DNA of 25,000 bases from Lingula anatina (Eukaryota > Brachiopoda > Lingulata > Lingulida > Lingulidae), in assembly GCF_001039355.2 (NCBI RefSeq), contig NW_019775391.1, positions 233,805 to 258,804 on the forward strand. The letters run 5' to 3'. Under the pieces are notes generated by a model that saw only the letters and a list, made by a program, of their open reading frames with translations, had not been told where the DNA came from and did no database searches. Position 1 is the stretch's first letter. Each line of letters opens with the position of its first letter. This document shows positions 1 through 9,105 of this stretch, in pieces. Position numbers and translations under genes: made by a program.

Positions 1-150
1 GTCTAACTGCTGGTTAAAAAGCAATAAGCAGTTTTAAAAGATCCAGAAAAAGCCCCATAAAACCGTTCTGCACAACTCATATACATATACTTGTTTATTA
101 ATTCTGTTTACAATATGCTTTATACTACTACAAATATGGGGAAACTGCTG
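1..150 (+). repeat. Dispersed repeat R1, left part
   Basis: This stretch matches the reverse complement of about 22050-22180. Shared blocks include a GCAATAAG segment, AACCGTTCTGCAC and ATTCTGTTTACA, in the same order and spacing. The element looks continuous in the inverted copy. Here it appears interrupted after about 150 and resumes near 471. No coding capacity is visible. The class is unknown; a non-autonomous DNA element is possible. Confidence 0.6.
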
Positions 151-249
151 ATCCGACCCTAGCGGCAGCTTTTTGATGTCACAGGTCCCTTGAACCTGCA
201 GGGTTTATTGGGGGAAAATGAATAAAATTAATTCTACCTAGCTATAGGC

Positions 250-460
250 AAGAAAATTCTGTGGAGTATCGTTGAAGTATTCCATTTTTACATGTAACAC
301 AGGTGATGCTTCCCAATGGCACCAAAGCAGTGCTGCAGAAGCATAATGCTTTTTCTCTACCGCACCCGGATCAGACGTGGAAGCTGGTGTTTTTCTCTGT
401 TCAACCCTATGTGATTTTTGGCGTAGAGAGCAGTAGACTGTACTGCATTTCTACTACAAA
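250..460 (+). repeat. Dispersed repeat R2, copy 1
   Basis: This segment aligns by eye with 8865-9105 over its whole length. The best block reads AAAATTCTGTGGAGTATCG, followed by a shared CAGAAGCATAATGCTTTTT block and a weaker TCTCTGT-CAACC block. The short open frame it contains is not conserved in the second copy, so I treat it as a non-coding interspersed repeat. Its right end also resembles 10210-10310 upstream of gene B, so part of the similarity may be ancestral promoter-flank sequence. Confidence 0.6.
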
Positions 461-470
461 CATGCTCAGT

Positions 471-690
471 AGGGGATTGAGAGGGGGGTCAGGGGGTCCC
501 AGCCCCCTTTCGGTTTCTGAAAATCACCACACCAAGATGGCCCTCTTGAAATTAGAATTTTGACTAAATGAATCATAGCTCTAAACCGTACCGATACAAA
601 GGTCACCGTTTGTCCTCCAAAACACCAAAAATTTTGCAGAGCCCTTCGGAAGGCCCCGATCCCCACGCCAGGGGGGGGGGGGAGAATAGT
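471..690 (+). repeat. Dispersed repeat R1, right part, G-rich
   Basis: This piece matches the reverse complement of about 21830-22040, including CCCTCTTGAAATTAGAATTTT and GGCCC runs near the end. It ends in a run of 13 G at 671-683. The equivalent upstream region of gene B (about 10305) lacks it and reads straight through from the ACTACAAACA-GCTC block into the proximal promoter region, so it is an insertion about 180 bp upstream of the predicted gene A start site. Confidence 0.6.
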
Positions 691-794
691 CGGCTGCGCA
701 TTCGAGGCCTGTCGATGTCGTTCCTACTATATCGATACTACTGCATTTTCGTACGGGTAAGGTTACCTAGGAGACCATTATTAACCATTGCCAC

Positions 795-882
795 GTCTGC
801 ATATATATTTTACCGTCTGCGACAAGGGCTCTAAATAATATAAAGAGATGTGCTTAGACAACTTTCAGCATATCTTTACATA
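795..882 (+). promoter_or_regulatory. Core promoter of gene A
   Basis: Two GTCTGC boxes lie at 795-800 and 815-820. A TATA box (TATAAAG) is at 839-845. A TCA initiator has its A at 867, exactly 28 bp from the first T of the TATA box. The predicted leader is about 16 nt before the ATG at 883. The same layout occurs before genes B and D, which is the main support; the start site itself is inferred. Confidence 0.7.
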
Positions 883-3826
883 ATGGAGATTACAGTCAGG
901 TGGGTGATTCGTTATTTATCGTGTTATTTATCTTTCTCCCTCTCCCTCTCTCTCTCTCTCTCTCTGTTTGTACGTATGTGTGCGTGTGAATATGTGTATG
1001 CGTGTTTGTGTATCTGCCTATTAACATACATGCAGCATAACCTAATTGCTTGCACCAATCTTCACTATAGGAAACTCCTTTCCGCCTTGGCATTCATCTT
1101 GGTGGCCTCCAGCGCCAGACCCGGCGTGGACAGCATTGGTACATATCACCCAAATCCATATATGTTCTTCCTCGGGCATGTCCCCTGGCAACGACGCACG
1201 GACACGTGTCAGAAACCAGAGACACCTTGCTACAACTATGTCCTCACCCTCGTCATCGATGGAACGGTAGACCTAAGTAACGTCCAAGGAACGCGCAGTG
1301 ATATTCTGGCTCATCAGCAAAAGGCTGGCCGCTCTGAGACGGACGCCATTGCTGAGGGGAAGAGAGCTACCGCGTGGTTAAAGGTGAGACTACGTAAGAT
1401 CTCTCTCTCTCTCTCTCACTCTCTCTCTCTCAATTGAAAAGGGAATACACATTTGCATTGCTATTGTCGTGAAAATATAATTCCGGTTTAGTTACCAATA
1501 AGCATTTTAGCTCATCTTTGATTTACATACACACTATCTATCCAATTTAGACACTTTTCAATTTTACAACATTAATTTCCACACACAATTCTATCTCTTA
1601 AGAACAAATACGGCATTGATTTCACCGGGATACCGGACGAAGCGTACATAGATGGCACCAAGGCAGTGACTAGTGAAGACGGGGCCTTTACATTCAGTAC
1701 CTTCATCTTGGACCCCGCCGCCAGGTACAGGCTTGTGTCAGCCAGTAAAGGAGATAAAGTGCAGTTTTTCAATACCCCAGTGTCTGAGTCGGGTAAGAGT
1801 GAATCTTTTACTTCTGTGCACAAACCTTATGTCACAGGAATGGAAGTCCAAGATACCATATGGTTAATATAGGTTAAGGCTAGTTGGTGTATTGGGATTA
1901 GTATATGGGACGAATGTCACCCGTGCAGAGTGATGGGAAGCCGGTGTAACAGTAATCCAAGTCCTCCCGGAACCGAGGCCCGTAGTCATTTAATTGGTTT
2001 ATGGTAATGGTTGTCCGTAGGATGAAAATAAAGAACAAATTAATAAGGTTCTGATAATTAAGTTAACACTTTTAGAGGAAATTTAAGCTATGTGCCTCTA
2101 TAAAATGGAATCTTCACATTTGTATTTTTATTTCTTTATTATTTTCTCTTTCTTTTGCATTCGAAATGTTATTTTAAAAAATATATATGATGTACATAGT
2201 ACGCTACATTTGTTAAAACACTCAACAGTCAACTGTGTTTAATTTTAGAATATATGCATAGTACATGTAGATATGCAGACTTGAAATAAATATTGAAAAA
2301 ATTTTCCGGATCATTTTTCATCAGTTTTGTTTTTTCCCCTATTTTGCTGACTGAAGCATGAAAATAAGAATTAAAATAGAGTTTGAATTATTTAATCTTT
2401 TTGATGTTATTGTGACATCAGTTCATTAATTGAATTCGCCAGTGAAGCAAACAAAAAATACATTTTCTATAATTAAGTCATACGACAGCTATTGAAACAG
2501 AACATGGTAGTCATGTAATAGGTAGCGACACACCCGATTATATACTTCTCCATTCACATATCTTGTGTGAGGTTTTAGAAAAAAACGCATTTTTACTTAG
2601 GCATTACCCACTCCCCGTACCTTTGAAACTAAAGTGTTCCATATCAATTGTCAAATCTGTAATGTTACACTGTAAAAACAGTGTTTAGCTCTGAGACACA
2701 TTTCTAAGCGCCTGTTTTGTCTCATTTTTTCCACGCGTTTAGCCCCTAAGCACGTTTAGCCTGTTAACATGTTACACGCTTTGACGTGCTTCACGCCTAA
2801 TAAATGTAGGGTGCATTTGTTTAACTTTAAGGTTGTAACGTTTTCAACTGTTTCAGTCAATCTCTCACACACACACGCGCGCGCGCGAAGTCACGGTCAC
2901 CTTTAACTGCTATAGCTATCTCTATCTATAACAGGGTACCGTGAACTGTCAACATAGTTGATTCACACCATCATCTTTACAGCGGGACTTATTCATCCTT
3001 GTGTTAGCTGACCTTGCGAGGAAGTTATTTGGAATATATTTCTGAAAAACAAGTTAGGAAAATTCAGTAGTTGACTAAAGACACGAAACAACTATCACTT
3101 TTACTTTAAAACATTGTTTTTCATATTTTGATAAAATGCGTTAAGGTATTGATGTTCATTTATTTTTTTTCCGGAAGTAATGAACAATAGAACATCAGGA
3201 TGATGGTGGGGTATTCTTTATAATGGTTTATTTAAGCTTTCATCACATGCTGGTTATTTTGGTAACCATATTTTTCAAATCGCACCGCTCTAGTCGCCGA
3301 CTAACCCAAGCCCATTTTGGAATTAACCGCTAACTGTAGTTCATACAGCATAAGACGTGTTTTGGTGATTAATAAAAAAAGTTTTCAAAACATTAAATAA
3401 TGTTTTTCCAGAATGTTATAAAACGCTTATAAAACTGCAAGGGCATCATTTTGCATGGAGTTAAAAACGTACAGGCATCATTACTGTAGCTTAATCTCAC
3501 ATTCCTCTTCTTCAGGTTGGATAGTGACGGTTCATAAAGAATTCCAGACAACCGGTACATTCGATGCACTCCTCCCTGAAGGTGCAAAGATCTTATACGG
3601 CGATTACGTCACTTGCTTCGCATGTAGCAACATATTCCAAAAGTCAAAACTTGTCATCCATTTCGAAAGCCGGACCTTTTTGACTTACGGTTCCCTCACC
3701 ATAATCGACGGTATTCTGGAAGAGAGTACTTGGGGGGCTGGTTTGGGACGAGGGGTGATGTTTTCAGGACCGGGAAATAAGCAGAGTGCTCGGAACGTGA
3801 TGACATTTCCCGCCACTTTGCCATAA
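883..3826 (+). CDS. Gene A: secreted protein of unrecognised family, 276 aa, four exons
   Basis: Coding exons are 883-899, 1071-1383, 1603-1792 and 3516-3826. All introns are GT-AG, and the phases join cleanly to 831 nt ending in TAA. Residues 1-26 form a typical signal peptide (basic MEITVRK, then a hydrophobic LLSALAFILVAS core), so the product should be secreted. Two cysteines (C52, C59) flank QKPETP. The exon 2 end (RSETDAIAEGKRA) and exon 3 (DFTGIPDEAYIDGTK) are almost identical in B and D. Exon 4 encodes a GWIVTV start and ends TFPATLP. Compared with B and C, exon 4 lacks 39 nt (13 residues) around residue 207, leaving C207 and C210. I do not recognise the family and see no catalytic motif; a structural or binding role is only a guess. 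The tandem paralogues support the exon model strongly. Expression should start at the TATA promoter just upstream. Confidence 0.85.
931..1012 (+). repeat. (CT)n then degenerate (TG)n in intron 1 of gene A
   Basis: A CT-rich tract (931-965) is followed by a broken TG-rich tract. The same composite sits in intron 1 of B (10551-10602) and D (23355-23414), so it predates the gene duplications. Confidence 0.85.
1400..1431 (+). repeat. (CT)n tract in intron 2 of gene A
   Basis: A CT run begins 17 nt after the 5' splice site at 1384 and is followed by CAATTGAAAAG. B (11024-11066) and D (23796-23830) have the same tract at the same place with the same trailing sequence. Confidence 0.85.
1793..3515 (+). 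other. Intron 3 of gene A, no gene seen
   Basis: The 5' part (to about 2450) is homologous to intron 3 of B and partly D. The part at 2505-2665 matches the block just before exon 4 in B and C. About 800 bp (roughly 2670-3460) has no counterpart there and looks like an insertion or a segment lost from B. A (CA)n(CG)n tract is at 2866-2886. A short motif at 1915-1950 (TGTCACCC followed by GAAGCCGG) recurs at 8478-8512 and 11556-11583. I see no open frame worth calling. Confidence 0.6.
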
Positions 3827-4153
3827 TTTCGGTATTTACAGAACTTTTGGCAGCTGATTGGTGGTGCATTCCATAGGTATTAAAAAAGACATTTGGCTTG
3901 TTGAATTAAAATCGGATTAAATGTATTCTGACGATTCATCAGACAAATTGGCAAACACAAGTTTTGTATTCCCATATGTTTAATATGCATACCATGCCTG
4001 GTGGCGATTAATTCTATTATCTGGATATATATTAATGAAATTTTAGTATTTTGGGTACCATTATCTGTAATTTTATTTTATCTTCTATATTTAAATCAAG
4101 CAACAAAAGGAAATATGTCACAGCATGTACTGCATAAAATACGGCATGTATTG

Positions 4154-4159
4154 AATAAA
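4154..4159 (+). terminator. Candidate poly(A) signal of gene A
   Basis: An AATAAA hexamer lies in a TATTGAATAAA context conserved in the flanks of exon 4 copies B (15451-15456) and C (18843-18848). It is about 330 nt after the stop codon in A. Conservation of the flank is seen; use as a cleavage signal is inferred. Confidence 0.5.
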
Positions 4160-4504
4160 GTACCCTCTTAACTGTCGAATATCGACATAGTTTTATTTCC
4201 AATTAACGTGCGGTACGACAGCAAACACAGTGATATGTTGTGTGAAGCTATAATGCTGACCACTGTAGTCAGTAGCAGACTTGAGGGAAACTTTAGAGGT
4301 ACTGAAGATCCAGAGGACCAGCACATCTAGAAATCTGCAGGTCCTTCTTATTCTGTGCAGGCCATAGGTCATAGCTGACACTTGTATTGATACAGATACT
4401 AAGCTATAGCCTTGCCATCTACACAGTGCCATGCGATGCATGTGTGAAAAGGGCATGTCTAAGGATGGTTACTCTTTGAAACAAAACAGCGACGTAGGAT
4501 TACG

Positions 4505-4535
<31 letters not shown>

Positions 4536-5709
4536 TAAAAAGAAATAAAGAGCAGCAGTTATTTTGCCCCGACTGGTTTCATTGCATCTTCAGAGGGTTC
4601 GAAACTTTCTAGAATAAATAAAGGTGTTTTTACCGTACTTTACGCAAATAAATGCGTATTTTATTAGATGGCGCTGTGCGGGAGTAAATTAGCGCCGATT
4701 TTGACAACTAGCCAGATTTTCCGTCGAGACTAACAAACCAAAGAGTTTGCGGTCTTTTCCTTTAAAAATTGAAAGCCTCCATATATTGGCAATCATTTTT
4801 CTCAATTTAAGCGAATTTTATATGTATTAACAAATTTCTCGCATTATAGCCCCTCCCTAGGCATACATGTATGCGTGTTTGGTTTTGTAAAATTCCGTCC
4901 TCTGTATTCAGGACACGGTGGAAAGAATTATTTACGGTTTGTTGGTAAAATTATGCTATTTTTCGACAGAATAACAAATGCTTATTCACTTTACAAAATA
5001 TAAAATTTCAAGCCAGTGTAGATTTTTTGCAATATAGATTTACATGTAACGTCCTCATTTTCAAGCAATCGCCATTCTCTGGCTATTTTGTTACGCAGAC
5101 GTAGCGAATGGACAATCATGACGGGCGAAGTACACCACTTTTCGACAGTATGTGTCCTACTGATGTGAGAAAGCGTGGACCCTCCTCGGGTTTTCTCTAA
5201 CTGGTGACTATACGTCGTTGTCCCCTCAAGACTGCACTGAGCGATTTCACAGTCGACATTAAAATGATGAAGATTACTGAAAACAAAAATCGTTCTGCTT
5301 GCGTCTGATTTTCTTTGTCTCAACCTCAGTACTTGGCAAAAGAATGAAATTAAAAAACATTTAACATAACGAAGCCTCATTTAGTTTAATTTCTAACACA
5401 TTAAATTGTTATTAAGAGTAGTGCCAATAACCAGCAGAGTCATATCTTTATAATTCTTGTTATATGCCATATCGATCATATGCATGTAAAATTATTCACA
5501 TGAAAATAAAAATTAAATAATATATCAAATAGTTTCATTAACAAACATGAAACAAGTCAACAATTAACTTATATTAAGTAAAAAAAAACTGTGACTGCGA
5601 TAAAATAACATGATGACAGTGCATATAAAGTGATAAAATTAATTAACTCATACGTCTCTATGCAGATATTTATGTAATTCAACTCCAATTTCTGCACACT
5701 TTCAGTATG
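4160..5709. other. Intergenic region between gene A and the TRIM gene
   Basis: It holds an A-run and (AT)n tract at 4505-4535 and otherwise nothing I can identify. Open frames on the minus strand at 4193-4456 and 4991-5380 have no recognisable domain, no paralogue in the window and no supporting splice or promoter signals. They are left uncalled. Confidence 0.5.
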
Positions 5710-5920
5710 TACACACACTGGACAATAGAAGTGTCACCCTACTGAACCAATAAATGAGATAAATGGCTGTGGAATGATATCCTCCTGGTATCAATTTATT
5801 AACATCAAATTTCACAAAAAGACCAACAATACAACTCATTAGTCACATTATAAATATCAGGTATTTTAACTTTGATTACTCCGATTCAGGGGGGGGGACT
5901 TCTATTGTCCAGTGTGTGTA
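5710..5920. mobile_element. MITE: internally deleted derivative of the Tc1-like element
   Basis: This 211-bp element is bounded by TA dinucleotides and by terminal inverted repeats beginning CACACACTGGACAATAGAAG. The left 100 bp or so match the left end of the full-length copy at 19260. The right part, from ACCAACAATACAA, matches that copy's right end from about 20508. The transposase region is missing. The right repeat has decayed, with a run of G replacing part of it. It could only move using a transposase made elsewhere. Confidence 0.85.
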
Positions 5921-6041
5921 TATTAAACGAACATAGTGATATATGGTTCTAAAGTACGTTATACGTGTGTTCATTACCTTTTTCTCTTTAACAGTAATCA
6001 CAATTTAAACATCATCACATTCTCAAATCATAAAATCATTG

Positions 6042-8222
6042 CTAAGCGATATACTTATACGTGGATATTTTTCCTCTGACGGATCCAACAACAAGCCCCC
6101 CGTTACTGTCGATAGAGACGGACAAAGGAAGCTCAATGTTGTCGCTGCTTGATAAAATGCTGCGTAAAAATGTTCCGTCTAGACCAAGGACAACCACCCT
6201 GTCATTATCACGGTCAGCTATGAATATATGTCCAAAGTTATCTACACACACTCCTCGTGGATCATACAGTTGTCCGCCTCCACTTCCACTCTGACCTCGT
6301 GCTCCGTACTGGAACATGACGTCTCCCTGGGGTGTCACTGCATACACAGAGTCGGCCTTGCAGTCGCTGACTATAATTGCATTGATTCCGTGATGGTATG
6401 CACAGCGCAGTGAACCTTTACTGCACATTGGAATAGGAATTCTGTTAACAAGTTGAAAAGATATCATGTTGTACACGCAGATACACTGTGCACCACTATC
6501 ACACACATACACCTTACCCTTTGTACGGTCCACAGTGACACCCCAGGGATCAGACATATCACCCTGACCAAAACATCGGATACCCTGACCTGATGTTGAA
6601 TACAGTCTACAGCATTTATCTCTGCATGTGACCACGAATCTATTGTTACTGACTGTAGTGATATACCTCGCCCCTCCCTCTATACAGATCTTACGATTAC
6701 ATTGACCTGTGCTGGAGAATACGGACACTGTATCACTAGACCCTACAACTAAAACACACCAGTCATCTATGCACTGGATATCACGCAGCCAATCCTTTAC
6801 GTTCAAACAAGTATTCCGCTCCGGCTTATCAAGCCATGCAACTTTCTGAAAAACCATCGCTCTCTCGTGTTTTAAACTTCCAAAATGCGCATCCAAGGGA
6901 CCCCGGTATGTTTTGGCCGTAAGGGACCCTGTTTTGATGCACAGCGGCCGAGCTTCAGGAATTTTAGGGAACTGTAGAACAAGGTCCATTTCTGCTTGCC
7001 CTGGTGTAAATATTATGTCGGTTATCTTTGTATCAAAGACAGGTTCTAATTTCTGTAACGCCTGAATGCTTACTTGGATTTTTTTGGAGTGGGTCACGAC
7101 CTCGACGTCAGAACCGGTGTCTGTGAGCTGCTGAGCGAAATCAAGAGTGCTCTGAATGGAAGTCTTGTTCATTTCTTGCTTGTCCTTTTCAGCTTCTAAA
7201 GTCTTCATCTGCGTGGACGTATGTGCCTTAACTTCTACATACAGTGTGTTGCTTTTATCATTAAGAGATCTTTTCATTTTGGTGTAATCAGACTGTACTT
7301 TCGTTCGATACGTTTCCAAATGTTGTTTGACATCGTCCAGATACGCGTCCGCCTGTTTATGTAGATCTTTCTCTACTTGCTGGTAATAATCGCTGAGTTC
7401 TCTTTTAATAGTTTTACTGTTTTCATTTATCTCCTTTGTCATAAATAATCTTTGAAAAGCCACCAAACGAAGAGTCTTTGTCTGATTCTCTGTCAGCCTC
7501 TTTACCGTTCTTACAATGGCTTTCTCCAACTTTTCAAAACGAGACAGTTTCGCATTCGGAATACATCTCAGTTTTTCTTGTATCAACTCCCGTTGAACCT
7601 TCACAACATCTCCAATTTTTTTAAAGTCATGTTTACTGTGAGTTTCCAAAATACAATCCCTACATGCCACGGTGTCATCCTCTTCACAATAGAATGTCAC
7701 CAACTCGCTGTCGTGTTTGTCGCAGTATTGAGCTTCATCTATTAAGTGGCGTACCTGATGTCGTATGTTATATGGGTTAACTGAAAAGTCGACTTGTGAC
7801 ATAGGTACAAAGTGATGTCCTTTTAGTGCAGGGATGCTGTCATGCAATTCACGGCATGTAACGCACAGTTGGTTGGTTTTGGGACAACCTTTACAATGCA
7901 AAGTGGCCTCTTTATGCTTACAATACTCACAAAGTCTCCCCTCTGGCGCTTTCTGATCTTTCACGCAGTCTGTTACTTTTCTTAAGAAGAAGTTTTTCAA
8001 GAGATTTTCTAATCCACCTGGTGGTACGGGGGCCTCTTGGCGGCACACGGGACAGGACAACTTATTCTGGACACCATTCTTGGCTGCATGGTCTGCAATG
8101 CATTCCAGACAGAACATGTGGTAACAGGGGAGCACTCTCGGGTCTTTATATTCTCCCAGACATATATGGCATGTTAGAAAGTTCTCACTGACGCTGCACA
8201 TCTCTTTCGAAGCCATTACCAT
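6042..8222 (-). CDS. TRIM-NHL type RING/B-box E3 ubiquitin ligase, single exon
   Basis: This encodes 726 aa on one uninterrupted exon. The N-terminal RING is a full C3HC4 set (C18, C21, C33, H35, C38, C41, C57, C60), the zinc-binding domain that recruits ubiquitin-loaded E2 enzymes. A B-box 1 follows at about 98-137 and a B-box 2 at 167-198 (CDKH, C179, CRDC, H195, H198). A coiled coil spans about 205-390 for dimerisation. The C-terminal 260 residues carry NHL/beta-propeller repeats, clearest at YDPRGVCVDNFGHIFIADRDN (about 653-673). This is the TRIM2/3/56/71-like architecture, which is expanded as intronless genes in molluscs. The substrate cannot be read from sequence; innate immunity or RNA binding are known roles in the family. 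The start at 8222 has a good context (A at -3, G at +4); Met3 is an alternative start. Nothing suggests decay. Confidence 0.93.
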   Translation of the reverse strand: MVMASKEMCSVSENFLTCHICLGEYKDPRVLPCYHMFCLECIADHAAKNGVQNKLSCPVCRQEAPVPPGGLENLLKNFFLRKVTDCVKDQKAPEGRLCEYCKHKEATLHCKGCPKTNQLCVTCRELHDSIPALKGHHFVPMSQVDFSVNPYNIRHQVRHLIDEAQYCDKHDSELVTFYCEEDDTVACRDCILETHSKHDFKKIGDVVKVQRELIQEKLRCIPNAKLSRFEKLEKAIVRTVKRLTENQTKTLRLVAFQRLFMTKEINENSKTIKRELSDYYQQVEKDLHKQADAYLDDVKQHLETYRTKVQSDYTKMKRSLNDKSNTLYVEVKAHTSTQMKTLEAEKDKQEMNKTSIQSTLDFAQQLTDTGSDVEVVTHSKKIQVSIQALQKLEPVFDTKITDIIFTPGQAEMDLVLQFPKIPEARPLCIKTGSLTAKTYRGPLDAHFGSLKHERAMVFQKVAWLDKPERNTCLNVKDWLRDIQCIDDWCVLVVGSSDTVSVFSSTGQCNRKICIEGGARYITTVSNNRFVVTCRDKCCRLYSTSGQGIRCFGQGDMSDPWGVTVDRTKGKVYVCDSGAQCICVYNMISFQLVNRIPIPMCSKGSLRCAYHHGINAIIVSDCKADSVYAVTPQGDVMFQYGARGQSGSGGGQLYDPRGVCVDNFGHIFIADRDNDRVVVLGLDGTFLRSILSSSDNIELPLSVSIDSNGGLVVGSVRGKISTYKYIA

Positions 8223-8239
8223 GGTATATTAACGCCCAG

Positions 8240-8299
8240 AGTGGGCACAGCGCCCCGCCCACTAGTGCTGCCAGATCGTTGCACAGCTTAATATATCGT
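8240..8299 (-). promoter_or_regulatory. Possible promoter/leader elements of the TRIM gene
   Basis: Read on the minus strand, a GC box (GGGCGGGGC) lies within a perfect 7-bp inverted repeat (AGTGGGC, 10-base gap, GCCCACT at 8240-8263), 17 nt upstream of the start codon. A TATATTAA sequence is near 8288-8297. Either could serve as core promoter or leader structure. No homologous copy is available for comparison, so confidence is low. Confidence 0.3.
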
Positions 8300-8574
8300 A
8301 TCATATCTATACTGCTTCAAATTTGCCAACAATCAGGTGATGTTGTCAATATAGAGAACGGTGCAAAGTCTACATAGTCAGAACGCCCCAGCCAAGGCCA
8401 TGGCGCATGTTAATAACTCTGATGTATTGTTTGATAAAGTTATCTGTTCACATCACAGTCAGGGTGAAAATGCTCCTCTGTCACCCGTACATAGTGATAG
8501 GAAGCCGGCTACTGTCACCAATACAGCGTGATTTATCAGTAATATGCTGCTAGCAGAGATGAACTGGGTGTTCC

Positions 8575-8577
<3 letters not shown>

Positions 8578-8612
<35 letters not shown>
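8578..8612 (+). repeat. (TG)n microsatellite
   Basis: An uninterrupted TG dinucleotide run of about 17 units lies in the upstream flank of the TRIM gene, followed by a G-rich stretch. No function is apparent. Confidence 0.95.
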
Positions 8613-8616
<4 letters not shown>

Positions 8617-8864
8617 GGGAGGGAGGGGGTTGTGATATTTTTATAGTCCCGATATGAATCTGTATTTGGCCTGTCATCACGTCAAAAATGATTTGATACC
8701 TGGTGGCTTGACCAACCATTATTGCACAAAGAAAGGAATTAAGGTTACTATGTTTATTAATGAATCACTTAATGACTTATGTTTTACCAGCATCATTTAA
8801 AGTGACAACTATGACTTAGGGTCTGCAATGGTGGGAAAACACAGAAAATAATTTCATCTAACCA

Positions 8865-9105
8865 AGAAAATTCTGTGGAGTATCGTTGAAGAATTCCATT
8901 TTAAATGTAACACAGGTGAAGCTTCCCAAGGGCACCAGCGCAGTGCAGCAGAAGCATAATGCTTTTTTTCTCAACGTTACCATTGTAGATTTGGAACATC
9001 TTTATTTGAAACATGCTTCTACCATGCTGCTAATCTACCGCCTTAATGCTCTTCTCTGTACAACCATATGTACTTTTTTGGTGTAGGAGTGCAGTTAGTA
9101 TGATA
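8865..9105 (+). repeat. Dispersed repeat R2, copy 2
   Basis: It aligns with 250-460: the AAAATTCTGTGGAGTATCG block, the CAGAAGCATAATGCTTTTT block, and the CTCTGT-CAACC-TATGT block occur in order. Small indels break any shared reading frame. Confidence 0.6.

Noticed and set aside
896-1093. Minus-strand open frame across intron 1 of gene A
   Set aside because: It is a translation of the CT/TG microsatellites and overlaps the well-supported splice structure.
4193-4456. 87-codon minus-strand open frame
   Set aside because: No domain, signal peptide, paralogue or promoter; it lies in the 3' flank of gene A.
4991-5380. 129-codon minus-strand open frame
   Set aside because: Composition looks random, with no motif I recognise and no homologous copy in the window; length is plausible by chance. 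A degraded repeat is possible.
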